Source: Planctomycetota bacterium
GTDB taxonomy: Bacteria; Planctomycetota; Phycisphaerae; UBA1845; PWPN01
Direction: 5' to 3'
Length of the DNA: 64,000 nucleotides
NCBI GenBank assembly: GCA_022711465.1
Contig: JAKLEZ010000002.1
Location: 186,001-250,000 of the forward strand
Part shown: piece after piece, positions 52,392-62,700 of the stretch
Position numbering within the stretch: the first letter of the stretch is position 1
Layout of the letters: every line of letters starts with the position of its first letter
Notes under the pieces: model-generated
Told to the model about the DNA's origin: nothing
What the model saw: only the letters and a program-made list of their open reading frames with translations
Database searches by the model: none
Made by a program: the position numbers and the translations under genes

Positions 52392-54182
52392 TCATGCTCC
52401 CAACCCGGTTGCCCCGCTCCAGTATCCCGCAACCACAGCCCGATTCACGATGCGCTGGTAGAGATCCGGATACTGCAGGCTCAGATACGTCAGTGTTCCC
52501 AGGGCCACGGCCAACACGGCTTCCACCGCGGCGAACGCCGGGGCCACCGTCCGCCATCCCAGCCACTGCCGCCGGATTTCGCTCCGGATCTCGGCGATGG
52601 TCTCAAGTACCGGAATGCCCAGCGATTGCCGGACTCGCGCCGGATCCCGGAACGATCGGTCAAACAACTCGCGGAGAAAGACCACGGCCACGCCCAGCCC
52701 CAGGCCGACGCCCAGGCCGGTCAGCACCAGCCCGGCGAAGGTCGGTGACGTCGGCACCCGCGGCCGGTGAGGGGATTCCACCGTCGCGAACTTGATGCCC
52801 CGCTCGTTCTCCTCCGCCGTCAGCACCCGCCCCAGGGTGTCCACGTTGTTCTGCCAGACACGCATGTCGTTGCGGATGGCCTGGGCTTCCTGCTGGCGGC
52901 TCAGGTAAAACTCCCGCTTGTCCAGCATCTTGGTCTTCCCGTCCTCCAGCGTCGTCTTCTCCGCCTGCCGACGGGCGAGGTCGCGGTCCATCCTGGCAAT
53001 CACGTCCGTGACCGATTGGATTTCGGCGGCGGTCCGTTTCTGCTCGGCGGCCAGCGGGTCGACGAGCGGCTCGGCCTGGCCGTTCGCGTTCCCGGACGGT
53101 GGGGCCGCGATCCGCTCCGGCTGGTTCTCGAACTCGATCCGCAACTGCTCCAGCTTTCGGCGCAGTCCCTGGACCTCCGGATGCATGTCGGTCATGTTCC
53201 GGACCGACTTGGCCTCGGCGATCTGGGCCTTGGTGGTGTCAATGTGCTGGCTGAGCCGTTCTCGGGTGGGATTGGGCAGCCAGGCCTGGCCAGCCTCGCT
53301 GTCGGTCAGCGCCGGCCGGCTGCTCGGCGTCTTACCCGTGGCTCGCTGCTGTTCAAGGTCCCGAGCGTACTTCTGCAACGCACCGAGCTTGGCTTGGTAC
53401 TCCTCGCGCCGCAGGACCAGGTCGTCGATGGCCAGTTTCAACGAGGCCAGATGCTGATTGAGCGGGCTGGTGTCGTTCGGGTTGATTCCCGGGTAGGCGG
53501 CGCTGAGATCCTGCAGCTCGAGGTCAATCTTGTTGGCCTGGACCTGGCGCTTCTCGGCTTCCTCGGCAAAGAACGCCTTGGATTTCTGGAGGATGTCGGT
53601 GATCCAGCTCCGGGTCGAGGCGACGTAGTTGTCGCGCAGGCGATTGACCACCTGCATGCCCACGTCCGGATTGCTCCCGGAATAGGACAGCTCGATGAGA
53701 TCGAGAAAAGTGCTGGATTCAACGAGCCGCATGTTGAGACTGGCCGAGATCTCCACGATCAGGGCCTGCCTGCGGGCGCTCCCTTCCGCCGTTAAGGCGC
53801 CTTGGGCGTCGCGGGGCATACTCCGGGTCAGTCCGAGATCATCGATGGCCTGGCCGACCACCTGCGTCCCGGTGAGCTGGAACCTCAACGAACGGCGCAG
53901 TGTGTCGAAGGTGTACGGCGAACTGTTGCTGATCAGCCTGGTGAGAACCACGTCGTCACGCCGCTCAAACGTCGTGCTCAGCACGTACCTCCGGGGCAGG
54001 GTGAGGCCGTAGGCCAGGTAAGCGATCATGCCGGTGAGCAGGGGAATGACCAGCAGCCAGCGGCGGTGGCTGGCGATCGCCATCACCTTGCCGAGGGTGT
54101 GCTGGAGATCGCTGGTGTAGGAGTCGCTGTGCGTCGCTCCGAACCGTGGACCCCAGATCATCGATGTCGGCTGAACACTCAT
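52392..54182 (-). CDS. Wzz/GumC-type chain-length determinant protein
   Basis: A 596-residue polysaccharide co-polymerase. Transmembrane helices flank a long periplasmic part: one near residues 40-60 (WLLVIPLLTGMIAYLAYG) and others near the C-terminus (GLVLTGLGVGLGLGVAVVF, plus VEAVLAVALGTLTYL). The periplasmic region is largely coiled coil, with many Gln/Glu/Lys heptads and tyrosine-rich FYLSRQQEAQAIRND. FRDPARVRQSLGIPVLETI after the membrane is typical of GumC/Wzz proteins of PEP-CTERM loci. It works with the BY-kinase and the Wza-like exporter to set polymer length. ATG at 54182, 3 bp after the exporter stop. Confidence 0.92.
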   Translation of the reverse strand: MSVQPTSMIWGPRFGATHSDSYTSDLQHTLGKVMAIASHRRWLLVIPLLTGMIAYLAYGLTLPRRYVLSTTFERRDDVVLTRLISNSSPYTFDTLRRSLRFQLTGTQVVGQAIDDLGLTRSMPRDAQGALTAEGSARRQALIVEISASLNMRLVESSTFLDLIELSYSGSNPDVGMQVVNRLRDNYVASTRSWITDILQKSKAFFAEEAEKRQVQANKIDLELQDLSAAYPGINPNDTSPLNQHLASLKLAIDDLVLRREEYQAKLGALQKYARDLEQQRATGKTPSSRPALTDSEAGQAWLPNPTRERLSQHIDTTKAQIAEAKSVRNMTDMHPEVQGLRRKLEQLRIEFENQPERIAAPPSGNANGQAEPLVDPLAAEQKRTAAEIQSVTDVIARMDRDLARRQAEKTTLEDGKTKMLDKREFYLSRQQEAQAIRNDMRVWQNNVDTLGRVLTAEENERGIKFATVESPHRPRVPTSPTFAGLVLTGLGVGLGLGVAVVFLRELFDRSFRDPARVRQSLGIPVLETIAEIRSEIRRQWLGWRTVAPAFAAVEAVLAVALGTLTYLSLQYPDLYQRIVNRAVVAGYWSGATGLGA

Positions 54183-54185
54183 CGG

Positions 54186-55004
54186 TCATCTCGACAAGAG
54201 ACGGCGGACTCCCCGGTTCGAGTTCCCACCATCGTCATCACCGTCAAGGGCGTCGCGGTAGGCCTTTGGCGCACTGACTACGGAGGCGCCGTCCGTGTAA
54301 GCCCCTACCACCGGCGACACCGGGAAGAACAGCTCGCGCACCCGCAGCCCGACCCAGGCCAGCGGTGTCGGCGGGATGACGATGATGTCGCCTTCCTTCA
54401 GCAGGAAGTTCTGCTTGAGGTCGCCGTGCTGCAGCATCTTGTCGGCGTCCACTTCGATTTCGTGCTGCTCGCCGGTTGTCGGGCTCGGCCGGATCACCTT
54501 GATCTTGGCTCGCCAGGCGCCGTTGGTGAGGTTGCACCGGCTCAGGATATCGAGGAGCGTGTCCCGGCCGGTGAACGGAACCTGGCCCGCCGCAGCCACC
54601 TCGCTGTAAATGTAGATCTTCTTGCTGGCATAGCTCAGGACCTGGATCTGGACCTTCGGATTCACGTAGTAGCGGGCGAGAAGCTCCTCGATCTTGGCTT
54701 CCGCCTCGCGCGGCGTCATGCCCGAGACCTTGACCTCGCCGATCAGCTTCAGGGAGATCTTGCCGTCCTGGCGGATCACCTGGGTCTCACCGTTCAGCTC
54801 CGGGGCCTGGGGCGAGCTGATCTCGATCAGGTCGGGAGGCTCGATCCGGTAGTTGGTCGCGGCGACGTCCTGGTCATGGGCCTGAACGAACGGCTTGATG
54901 TCCGCGTAGCGGGTCTGGGCGCACCCCACAACGCTCAAGGCCAGGAACAGGGCCAATCCGCCGCAAGCACGGATCGAGATAGGAAGGCGGTTTCTTCGCT
55001 TCAT
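54186..55004 (-). CDS. Outer-membrane polysaccharide export protein (Wza-like)
   Basis: A 272-residue lipoprotein with the lipobox LSVVGC and a poly_export domain (YRIEPPDLIEISSPQAPEL, VIRQDGKISLKLIGEVKVSGMT, EELLARYYVNPKVQIQV) followed by an SLBB repeat (YIYSEVAAAGQVPFTGRDTLLDIL). It should form the outer-membrane channel for the exopolysaccharide. First gene of the right-hand EPS block. ATG at 55004 has AGGGA nine bases upstream; a GTG at 55022 is a weaker alternative. The 246 bp upstream hold several CCGATA-type motifs shared with the divergent ATPase gene. Confidence 0.93.
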   Translation of the reverse strand: MKRRNRLPISIRACGGLALFLALSVVGCAQTRYADIKPFVQAHDQDVAATNYRIEPPDLIEISSPQAPELNGETQVIRQDGKISLKLIGEVKVSGMTPREAEAKIEELLARYYVNPKVQIQVLSYASKKIYIYSEVAAAGQVPFTGRDTLLDILSRCNLTNGAWRAKIKVIRPSPTTGEQHEIEVDADKMLQHGDLKQNFLLKEGDIIVIPPTPLAWVGLRVRELFFPVSPVVGAYTDGASVVSAPKAYRDALDGDDDGGNSNRGVRRLLSR

Positions 55005-55054
55005 GATGGTCGTCCCTGACACACCGTGGCGATCCTTCTGGCCGGTCGTTCCCT

Positions 55055-55214
55055 TTATCGGTCCGCCGGCAACGCATCAATCATCGGATGGTTCGGGGGC
55101 CGGTTCGACTAATTACCGGTTATTTTTCGGACCGCCCGGGCGAACCTCAAGAAGCTCACCCGCAGGTCCGATAGACTCGCTTGGACCGATAGCTTGAAGC
55201 ATGGTCCGATAAGG
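55055..55214. repeat. Cluster of four GG(A/T)CCGATA motifs
   Basis: In the divergent region between the Wza-like gene and the ATPase-coiled-coil gene the motif occurs at 55055-55064 (inverted, GGACCGATAA on minus), 55165-55174 (GGTCCGATAG), 55183-55192 (GGACCGATAG) and 55203-55212 (GGTCCGATAA). The last three are direct repeats 18 and 20 bp apart, about two helical turns, and end 39 bp before the ATPase start codon. A decayed copy (GGTCCGAAAA on minus) is near 55124-55133. The spacing suggests cooperative binding of a regulator on one face of the DNA; the protein is unknown. Confidence 0.65.
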
Positions 55215-55250
55215 GGTATCGCCCTCGACGGGACCTGAGGAGTCCAAAGC

Positions 55251-58200
55251 ATGTATTGCTCGCACTTCGGCCTGCATCGGCCGCCGTTCAACAACACGCC
55301 GGACCCCACCTTCTACTTCAGCACGCCTGAGCACGAGGAGGCTCTTGCCACCCTCCAGTACGCGACGCTCCAACGCAAGGGCTTCGTTTTGGTGACCGGC
55401 GAAATCGGAGCCGGCAAGACCCTGGTCGGGCGACTCTTCATGCGTCAGATCGAACGCGACGCCACCGTGGCGGTCATCAATCACACCCATCTCAACGGCC
55501 AGCAGCTCCTGGCCGCAATCTGCTCGGAATTCGAGATCGACGCCCCGGCCGGCGAAGCCACGCCGCAGCTGCTCGAGCGACTGCAGACCTTCCTGCTCGA
55601 CCAGTTCGCTAAGGACCGGTACGCGGTCGTCCTGCTCGACGAGGCTCAGAATCTGCCCAACGAGAGCTTCGAGGAGCTGCGCATGCTCGGCAACCTGGAA
55701 GCCGATGATGCCAAGCTTCTCCAGGTGTGCATTCTCGGCCAGCCCGAGCTGCGCGACCGCATCCGCCAGCCCGGCATGCGCCAGCTGGATCAGCGCCTGT
55801 TTCGACGCTTTCACCTGCCCGCCCTGAATCGAGACCAGATCAAGGCCTACATTCAGCACCGTCTGACCGTGGCGGGCGCACCGGGGGCGGAGTTGTTCTC
55901 CGAGGAGGCGATTGACCGGATCTACGTGGCCAGCCGCGGGGTGCCCCGGATCGTCAACCAGCTCTGCGACAACGCGCTCCTGACCGCCTACGGCGAGAAC
56001 ATCAAGCAGGTCAGCTCCCGGATCATCGATCACATCCTCGAGTACGACGGGGCGGAGCGGCGAGAGGCCTGGGGAGCGGCCGACCGCGGGTTCGCCGGCA
56101 CCGCCCTTCAGGGCGAGGTGGGCCCCCGGCCGGCCCCCGTCGCTTCCGACATGCCGGCCGTGTCTCCGGAACTGCTGGAGCTCGCCCATAGGCAAGTCGA
56201 GCAAATCGTCAAGAGCCGCGACGAGCTGGCGGCCATCGCTCAGCATGCCGAGAGAACCAAGGCCGAGCTGGCCGATCTCGGTGCGAGGGCCGCTCGCACT
56301 CAGGGCGAATTGTCCGTGGTCAACGATCAGGCCGGCCGAACCCGTCAGGAGCTCCACGACATCGCCGCCCAGACCAGCCTGGCTCGGGACGAGCTCCACA
56401 CCCTCAGCGAGCAGACCAGTCGGGCACGGCAGGAACTGCAGGCCGTCACCGAGCGGGCTGCCAAGGTCCAGGACGAATGGGCGGCCATTTCAAGCAAGGT
56501 CGAGCAGCGGTGGCATGCGACCCGCGGGAAGCTCGATGAATACCGCAACGAGATTCAGTCCGCACTGGCCGACGCGGCGGCCAGGTATCAGACCATCCAG
56601 AGCCAGTTCGAGGCCCTGTCGAAGGCTCCGTCGACCGAGGAGGCCCTGGCGGCGGTCGAAGACGTTCGCAAGGGCTACCTCACGGAATCCGCCCGCATCC
56701 TCGAGCAGATTACCCAGCAGCGTGACCGGTTCCGCAAGCTCCTGGCCGACGCCGACAGACGCTGGAACGACACCACCCGGCAACTGACCGAGTTGTCTCA
56801 AGGCACCGCCACCAAGGGTGACCTGGAAGGGGTCGAGAACGAGTTCAGCAACCGGGTCGGCGAGTTGCTCGGCCGGTTCGACCTGCACCGCGACCAGATC
56901 GGTGAGCTGGCCCAGTCACTGCAGGAGCTTTGCGAACGGACCCAGCGCGACCTGGCAAGCATGCGGGGCGACCAGGCCGAGGCCGAGGCCCGGATCGGTC
57001 GACAGGTGGCCAGCCGGGTGGTGGCCAGCGCTCAAGTGATGGAAAGGAAGCTGGTCGCCGCCCAGGAGGCCCAGGTTGAAGCCCATGCTCGCCTGGCGAC
57101 TGAGGTGGAAACCCGGATCGCGGAGACGCGGGCGGCGATGCAGGAGCGCCTGGGACGGAGCGAACAACGGATCGAATCGTTGCAGGACCAGATGAATGAT
57201 CGCCTCGCGTCACTGAACACCGCCCTGCAGCATTTGGAGGAAACCGCAGCCTCTGCCGCCGAACTCGACGGTTTCAGACGCAGTCAGGCGGAAGCGATGG
57301 ACGATCTCGTCCGCCGGCTGGCCGAGCAGGGCGATGAGTTGCGGCGTTTCCGTGAGGATGTCGTCCACGGCGCCGAGGAGGGTAACCGGCAGAAAGACGA
57401 GCAGCTTGCCCAGATCGCACGGCAAGTCGCGGTTCAAGAGGAACGACTGCAGGTCATCCGCCGGAGAGTGCTCGAGCACTTGACCGGCACGGAGCAGCGG
57501 TTTGAGAGCCTCGCCGAGAGGTTCGCCGATCGCGGCCAGGTTGAGCAGCTTCGGGCCGATCTGGAGGGCCAGGTCGAAGCCCTGGTCCGGCAGTCCGAGG
57601 ACGGTATCGAGGGTCTTCGCCGCGAGCACCAAACCGGGCTTGGCGAGCTGCGCGAGAATCAGGAAGCCCTGGCCCGGCAGCATCGGGAGGACGTCGCAGG
57701 GCTCCGTCGTGAGCATGAATCCGATCTTGGCGAACTGCGCGAGCGGCAGGAAGCCAAAGCGGCTGAGATCCTCAAACGCATCGAGACCAACCGGGATTCG
57801 ATGCAGAAGCTCATCAGCACCGTGGTTCAGCGGTGGGAGTCCACGCATCGCCAGCTGGAGACGGTGAGCGCGTCGTACGCGGACAAGGAGCAGTTGTCCG
57901 CCCTGCGCAGCCAGTATGAGCAGGAGTCGAAGCGGTTGCTCGACGAGTTGGCGGGGCATCGTTCGGCCATGGAGGAGCATTTTGCCCAGATGGCCATCCG
58001 CTTGCAGGAGACGAAGACGGACCTGGAAGCGCTGAGCTTGAGCGCCGCCCGGTCCGATGATGTCGTTCTGATCCAGCGGAAGCAGGTCGAGGAGCAGGAA
58101 CGCGTCCTCGTGGCCCTCGCCGATCAGCGTCGGGAACTGGACTCGATGGTCGATGCGGTCAACAGGCGATGCGATGATCTGATCGGACGCCTGACGGCGC

Positions 58201-59414
58201 TGCCTCCGGACATCGCCACGATGCGCCAGATGGTGGCCTTGCATCGAGAGAACATGGACCAGATCCGGGTCGTGGCCCGGGAACTGGCCACGCGTCGATC
58301 GCAGCTTGAGCAGGCGATCCGCGGAGTCGCCGAGCACTCGCGGCAGACTCACGTGGCCGTTGAAGCTCTGGCGAAGCGTACCGCCTCGGTGGATGAGGTT
58401 CGGAACCTCCGCCAGCAGCACACCGACAAGCTTCACGAGCTACTCGGCCGCCTGGAGAGCGAGTCGGCGAAGAACGAGCGCAACCTGAGCGTCGTGGCCC
58501 GCGAGGTTGCCCACCACGCCCGGCGCGTCACCCAGCTTGAGGAGATGGAGCGGCCGCGGCCCATCCAGATTGAACTCGCCCCCAAGGTGGGGCAGGCCCT
58601 GGGCGCGATCGTCGAGACCGCCGGTCAGCGGGTGCAGCAGTTGGAGGACAACCTGAACCGGGCCGAGGCGATGACCGGGCAACTGCTGGGCGTCTCGTCG
58701 CGCGTTCAGGAGGTACTGCGTCACTGGGCGGAAAACGCCGAGCAGGTGGATCGCCAGTCGGAGCAGTTGCGGTCCTCGGCGGTGCTGGCTCAGGAGGTGA
58801 TCGTCGCCATTCACAAGTGCCACCGGGCGCTCGAGCAGAAGATGAACTCCCCACGCTGGCGGCAGGAGATGGCTCGGGGCGAGCAGATGGTGAGCCGGAT
58901 CGAGCAGGCGGTGGGCAAGGCTCAATCGGTCCGCGAGCAGCTCGTGGACCAGGTCGAACAGGCAACGCGCAAGACCCAGCTGATCCGCGAGCAGCTGGCC
59001 GACCGGATCGAGCAGGCGGCGCGCAAGGCCCAGTCGGCCGGAGAGAACCTCGAGACTGTCATCACCGAGGCCGGCCTCAGCCAGCAGGTGGCTGACGAAT
59101 GGGTCCACCGCGGTCGAGAGGCTCGTCAGCTGATCGATAAACTGTCTGCCCTGATGGGCGAGGCGTCCCGAACCGGGGCCCGCGTCGACGAGACGCTGGC
59201 CAAACGCAAGCAGATACTCGCCGCCGTGGCCCGCAACACCGCGGGCCTGGTCGACTTGATCGAGACCGCACGGCGCAACGACGAGCAGGCACGCCCGACC
59301 GTGCGCCCAACCTCCGCGACTCCATCCAAGGCCAAGAACGCCAGGCCGAGTGGCCATTCCGATGTCGTCGATATCCAGTGGCCCCGGGTCCGCGTGTCGG
59401 CCAAGGCCGGTTGA
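55251..59414 (+). CDS. PEP-CTERM-locus AAA ATPase fused to a giant coiled coil
   Basis: A 1,387-residue protein. Residues 1-270 form an ExeA/GspA-like ATPase of the type found in PEP-CTERM EPS loci: MYCSHFGLHRPPFNNTPDP, Walker A TGEIGAGKT (about 50-57), Walker B VVLLDEAQN, sensor LRMLGNLE and the lid sequence GVPRIVNQLCDNAL. From about residue 300 to 1,330 the sequence is nearly continuous coiled coil, rich in Glu, Gln, Arg and Ala heptads with internal repeats (for example LRREHQTGLGELRENQEA and LRREHESDLGELRERQEA). A Pro/basic tail ends it. No transmembrane helix is seen. ATPases of this family are normally 270-350 residues. ATG at 55251 has GAGGAG about nine bases upstream. Confidence 0.9.
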   Translation: MYCSHFGLHRPPFNNTPDPTFYFSTPEHEEALATLQYATLQRKGFVLVTGEIGAGKTLVGRLFMRQIERDATVAVINHTHLNGQQLLAAICSEFEIDAPAGEATPQLLERLQTFLLDQFAKDRYAVVLLDEAQNLPNESFEELRMLGNLEADDAKLLQVCILGQPELRDRIRQPGMRQLDQRLFRRFHLPALNRDQIKAYIQHRLTVAGAPGAELFSEEAIDRIYVASRGVPRIVNQLCDNALLTAYGENIKQVSSRIIDHILEYDGAERREAWGAADRGFAGTALQGEVGPRPAPVASDMPAVSPELLELAHRQVEQIVKSRDELAAIAQHAERTKAELADLGARAARTQGELSVVNDQAGRTRQELHDIAAQTSLARDELHTLSEQTSRARQELQAVTERAAKVQDEWAAISSKVEQRWHATRGKLDEYRNEIQSALADAAARYQTIQSQFEALSKAPSTEEALAAVEDVRKGYLTESARILEQITQQRDRFRKLLADADRRWNDTTRQLTELSQGTATKGDLEGVENEFSNRVGELLGRFDLHRDQIGELAQSLQELCERTQRDLASMRGDQAEAEARIGRQVASRVVASAQVMERKLVAAQEAQVEAHARLATEVETRIAETRAAMQERLGRSEQRIESLQDQMNDRLASLNTALQHLEETAASAAELDGFRRSQAEAMDDLVRRLAEQGDELRRFREDVVHGAEEGNRQKDEQLAQIARQVAVQEERLQVIRRRVLEHLTGTEQRFESLAERFADRGQVEQLRADLEGQVEALVRQSEDGIEGLRREHQTGLGELRENQEALARQHREDVAGLRREHESDLGELRERQEAKAAEILKRIETNRDSMQKLISTVVQRWESTHRQLETVSASYADKEQLSALRSQYEQESKRLLDELAGHRSAMEEHFAQMAIRLQETKTDLEALSLSAARSDDVVLIQRKQVEEQERVLVALADQRRELDSMVDAVNRRCDDLIGRLTALPPDIATMRQMVALHRENMDQIRVVARELATRRSQLEQAIRGVAEHSRQTHVAVEALAKRTASVDEVRNLRQQHTDKLHELLGRLESESAKNERNLSVVAREVAHHARRVTQLEEMERPRPIQIELAPKVGQALGAIVETAGQRVQQLEDNLNRAEAMTGQLLGVSSRVQEVLRHWAENAEQVDRQSEQLRSSAVLAQEVIVAIHKCHRALEQKMNSPRWRQEMARGEQMVSRIEQAVGKAQSVREQLVDQVEQATRKTQLIREQLADRIEQAARKAQSAGENLETVITEAGLSQQVADEWVHRGREARQLIDKLSALMGEASRTGARVDETLAKRKQILAAVARNTAGLVDLIETARRNDEQARPTVRPTSATPSKAKNARPSGHSDVVDIQWPRVRVSAKAG

Positions 59415-59770
59415 TCCGCGGCCCGCTTTCGGCGTCAAGAGGTACCCGGAATTTGGACCGTCCAGGGGGGGACGGTCCTTGTTCCGGCTTGGGAATGACC
59501 GCGATCAGCCAAGTTCGGACTCCCGCCTTGATCGCCCTTGCGGTTCGGACGTTCTGACGTTTTGACGTGTGCGGCGCATACCCCTTGTTTGGACCTCCTG
59601 CTTGTTTGGAGCTCTCTGTTCGGTCACCCCCCCTTTGGGCTTTCGGCATTCTCCTCGGGGTCGACGCCGCTTTCCGGTAACGGTAGGATACCGATTTCAC
59701 GCGTGACTTCCGCGGTCGCCGTGGACGTGACCTGCGCCGCGGCTCGCTAGGGATTGGGTTTGGGTGTTTC
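59415..59770. other. Intergenic region before valS
   Basis: A 356-bp gap. Apart from the hairpin at 59455-59478 it has a small tandem pattern near 59547-59570 (GTTCGGACG, TTCTGACG, TTTTGACG). I checked for a T-box leader, which would need a valine specifier stem and the conserved TGGNACCGCG, and saw none. The promoter of valS is presumably here but no clear hexamer pair was found. Confidence 0.4.
59455..59478 (+). terminator. Hairpin terminator after the ATPase-coiled-coil gene
   Basis: GGACCGTCC (59455-59463) pairs perfectly with GGACGGTCC (59470-59478) around a six-base G-rich loop. It begins 41 bp after the stop codon. The following bases (TTGTTCC) are only weakly T-rich, so it may be an attenuating or stabilising hairpin rather than a classic intrinsic terminator. 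Confidence 0.6.
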
Positions 59771-62700
59771 ATGGCTCCAGCGGTTGACTTGCCGACAACG
59801 TATGATCCTCGAAGTGTCGAACCCTCTATCTACAAGCAGTGGCTCGATGGGAACCTCTTCCACGCCGAGCCGAATGCCAGGACGCGGCACGGCGCCTACA
59901 CCATCGTCATCCCGCCGCCGAACGTGACCGGGGCCCTGCATGGCGGGCACGCCCTTAACAACACGCTGCAGGACATCCTCATCCGCTGGCGGCGGATGCA
60001 GGGGTGCAACACGCTGTGGATGCCGGGCACCGATCACGCCGGGATCGCCACCCAGGCGGTCGTCGAGCGGACCCTCTTCGAGAAGGAGAAGAAGACCCGC
60101 CACGACCTGGGCCGCGAAGAACTGGTCAAGCGGATCTGGGAGTGGAAGGAGTCGTACGGCAACCGCATCATCGAGCAGCTCAAACGCATGGGCTGCTCCT
60201 GCGACTGGGAGCGCACCCGGTTCACCCTCGACGACACCTGCGCCCGGGCGGTCCGCGAGACGTTCTTCCGCATGTTCAAGGACGGTCTCATCGTCCGCGG
60301 CAAGCGGCTGGTCAACTGGGACACCCACCTGCAGACCGCGGTGGCCGACGATGAGGTCTACCACGAGACGGTCAAGGGCCACCTCTGGCACATCCGCTAC
60401 CCGCTCCAGAAGCCCGACCGGCAGCGCGGTGTCGATCACCTCGTCGTCGCCACCACCCGGCCGGAGACCATGCTCGGCGATACGGCGGTGGCCGTGCACC
60501 CCGACGACGAACGCTGGAACTGGCTGATCGGCCAGAAGGTCATCCTGCCGCTGGTGAACCGCGAGATTCCGGTCATCGGCGACCCGATCCTGGTGAGCAT
60601 GGAGTTCGGCACCGGCTGCGTGAAGGTCACCCCCGCCCACGACCCGAACGACTACCAGTGTGGTCACCGTCACGGGCTGGAGATGATCAACATCCTCACT
60701 CCGGACGGCCACATCAACGAGAACGGTGGCCAGTACCAGGGCATGGACCGCTACGCCGCCCGCAAGAAGGTCGTGGCCGACCTCGAGGCCGCCGGCCTGA
60801 TCGTCAAGGTCGAGGACCACGAGTCCGACGTCGGCCACAGCGACCGCAGCAAGACGCCGATTGAGCCGTACCTGTCCGACCAGTGGTTCGTGCGCATGGG
60901 CGACCTGCCGCCCACCCAGGCTGCCAAGATCGAGGGCCTGCGCGGCAGCAGCGGCCTGGCCCAGCTCGCGATCGACTCGATCTGCACGCTGGAGCACGCC
61001 TCCGCCGAGGACCGCGCCGCCTGCGGCAAGGTCCACTTCTTCCCCGAGCGATACGCCAACACCTACCGCGATTGGCTCTCGGAGAAACGCGACTGGTGCA
61101 TCAGCCGGCAGCTCTGGTGGGGACATCGAATACCGGTGTGGCACCTCACCTGGGGCGTGACCGCGAAGGACACCGGGCAACTTGTCTGGGAGCAACAGGA
61201 AGTCCTGGGGACCCTTGAGGCGTGGATAGACGAGGCTGGTCTGAAGAATGACGTCTTTGTTCTGACTGATCCCGCCAAACCGCTCGTGATCTTGCTCGCT
61301 ACGCGGGCGAGTAATGCCGACAAAGCTCTCGCGGGGCTCGCCGACGCTCTTGTGCACTTCGATCGCAAACGCGACGAAGCTTACGTTGCTCAGCATCCAT
61401 TTGGCGGGGGACTGCTGCAAATGATGATCTCCCTTGAGCAGGACCCCGACGTCCTCGACACCTGGTTCAGTTCCGCCCTCTGGCCGCACTCCACGCTCGC
61501 CTGGCCCGAGGCAAGTGCGGAACTCAAGACCTACTACCCCGGCTCCGTCCTCAGCACCGCCCGCGAGATCATCACCCTCTGGGTCGCCCGCATGGTGCTC
61601 ACCGGGATGTACAACATCGGCCGGGTGCCGTTCCATGACGTCTACATTCACGCGGTCATTCAGGACGCCCAGGGCCGGCCGTTCAAGAAGACGCTCGGCA
61701 ACGGCTTCGACCCGCTGGACATCATCGAGATCTACGGCGCCGATGCCCTGCGCTTCACCATGGCCTCGGTGGCCACCGAAACGCAGGACATCCGCATGCC
61801 GATGAAGAAGGTCAAGCTCGACGACGGCCGCGAGCTGCAGACCTCCGAGCGGTTCGAGCTTGGCCGCAACTTCTGCAACAAGGTCTGGAACGCCGCCCGG
61901 TTCGCCTTCATGAACCTGGTGGACGAAGGCGAGTGTGGCACCGGCGAGTACGCCTTGTTCGGGCTCCCTACTCGGTCGCCACTCACCGTTTCGCCAGTGG
62001 GGGTGGCCAAGCTCGATCTCGCCACCCTGCCCATCGAAGATCGCTGGATCCTCTCTCGGGTGAGCAAGGCTGCGGTGGAGGTGCAAGACGCCCTGGCGAA
62101 GTTCCAGTTCAGCAAGGCTGTTGGTTTGGCCCGCGACTTCTTCTGGGACTCGTTGTGCGACTGGTACCTTGAGTTGGTCAAGTCCCGGATCAAGGAGAAC
62201 CGGCAGGCGACCGAGGCCCGGCAGATTCTGGCCTTTGCCCTCGACCAGTCGCTTCGTCTGTTGCATCCGTTTGTGCCCTTCATCACCGAGCGGCTCTGGC
62301 AGCAGCTCAACGGGCTCGTTTCCCGGCGCGGGCTTACCAGCCTGGCCGAAGTGGACAGCGGCAAGCCGCTGATTGTCTCCGAGTATCCGCCGGTGGGCGG
62401 TTGGCCGAAGTTGGGTGATCTGAAGACCGAAGTGGTCTTCGACGACCTTCAGACGGCCACGCGGGCGGTGCGTGACATTCGCCAGACGCAGAACGTGCCG
62501 CCCAAGCAGAGTGTGCACGTGGTCATTCGCGTTCCCGCGGCCCGGGTGGAGTCGATGAAGCGTGAGGCTCACGTGATTCGTCACCTGGCCAACGTCGGCG
62601 AGCTGACCATTGGTCCGGACGCGGCCAAGCCGGGTCACGCCGCCACGCTCATCATCGGCGACATGGAGATCTACGTCGCCGAGGTGATCGACCCGGTTGC

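Noticed and set aside
55113..58436. Long minus-strand frames opposite the ATPase-coiled-coil gene
   Set aside because: The plus strand has Walker motifs and heptad periodicity; the antisense frames are Leu/Gln-rich mirror products of the coiled-coil codons.
59415..59770. Possible T-box leader before valS
   Set aside because: No T-box consensus (TGGNACCGCG) or valine specifier hairpin is present.
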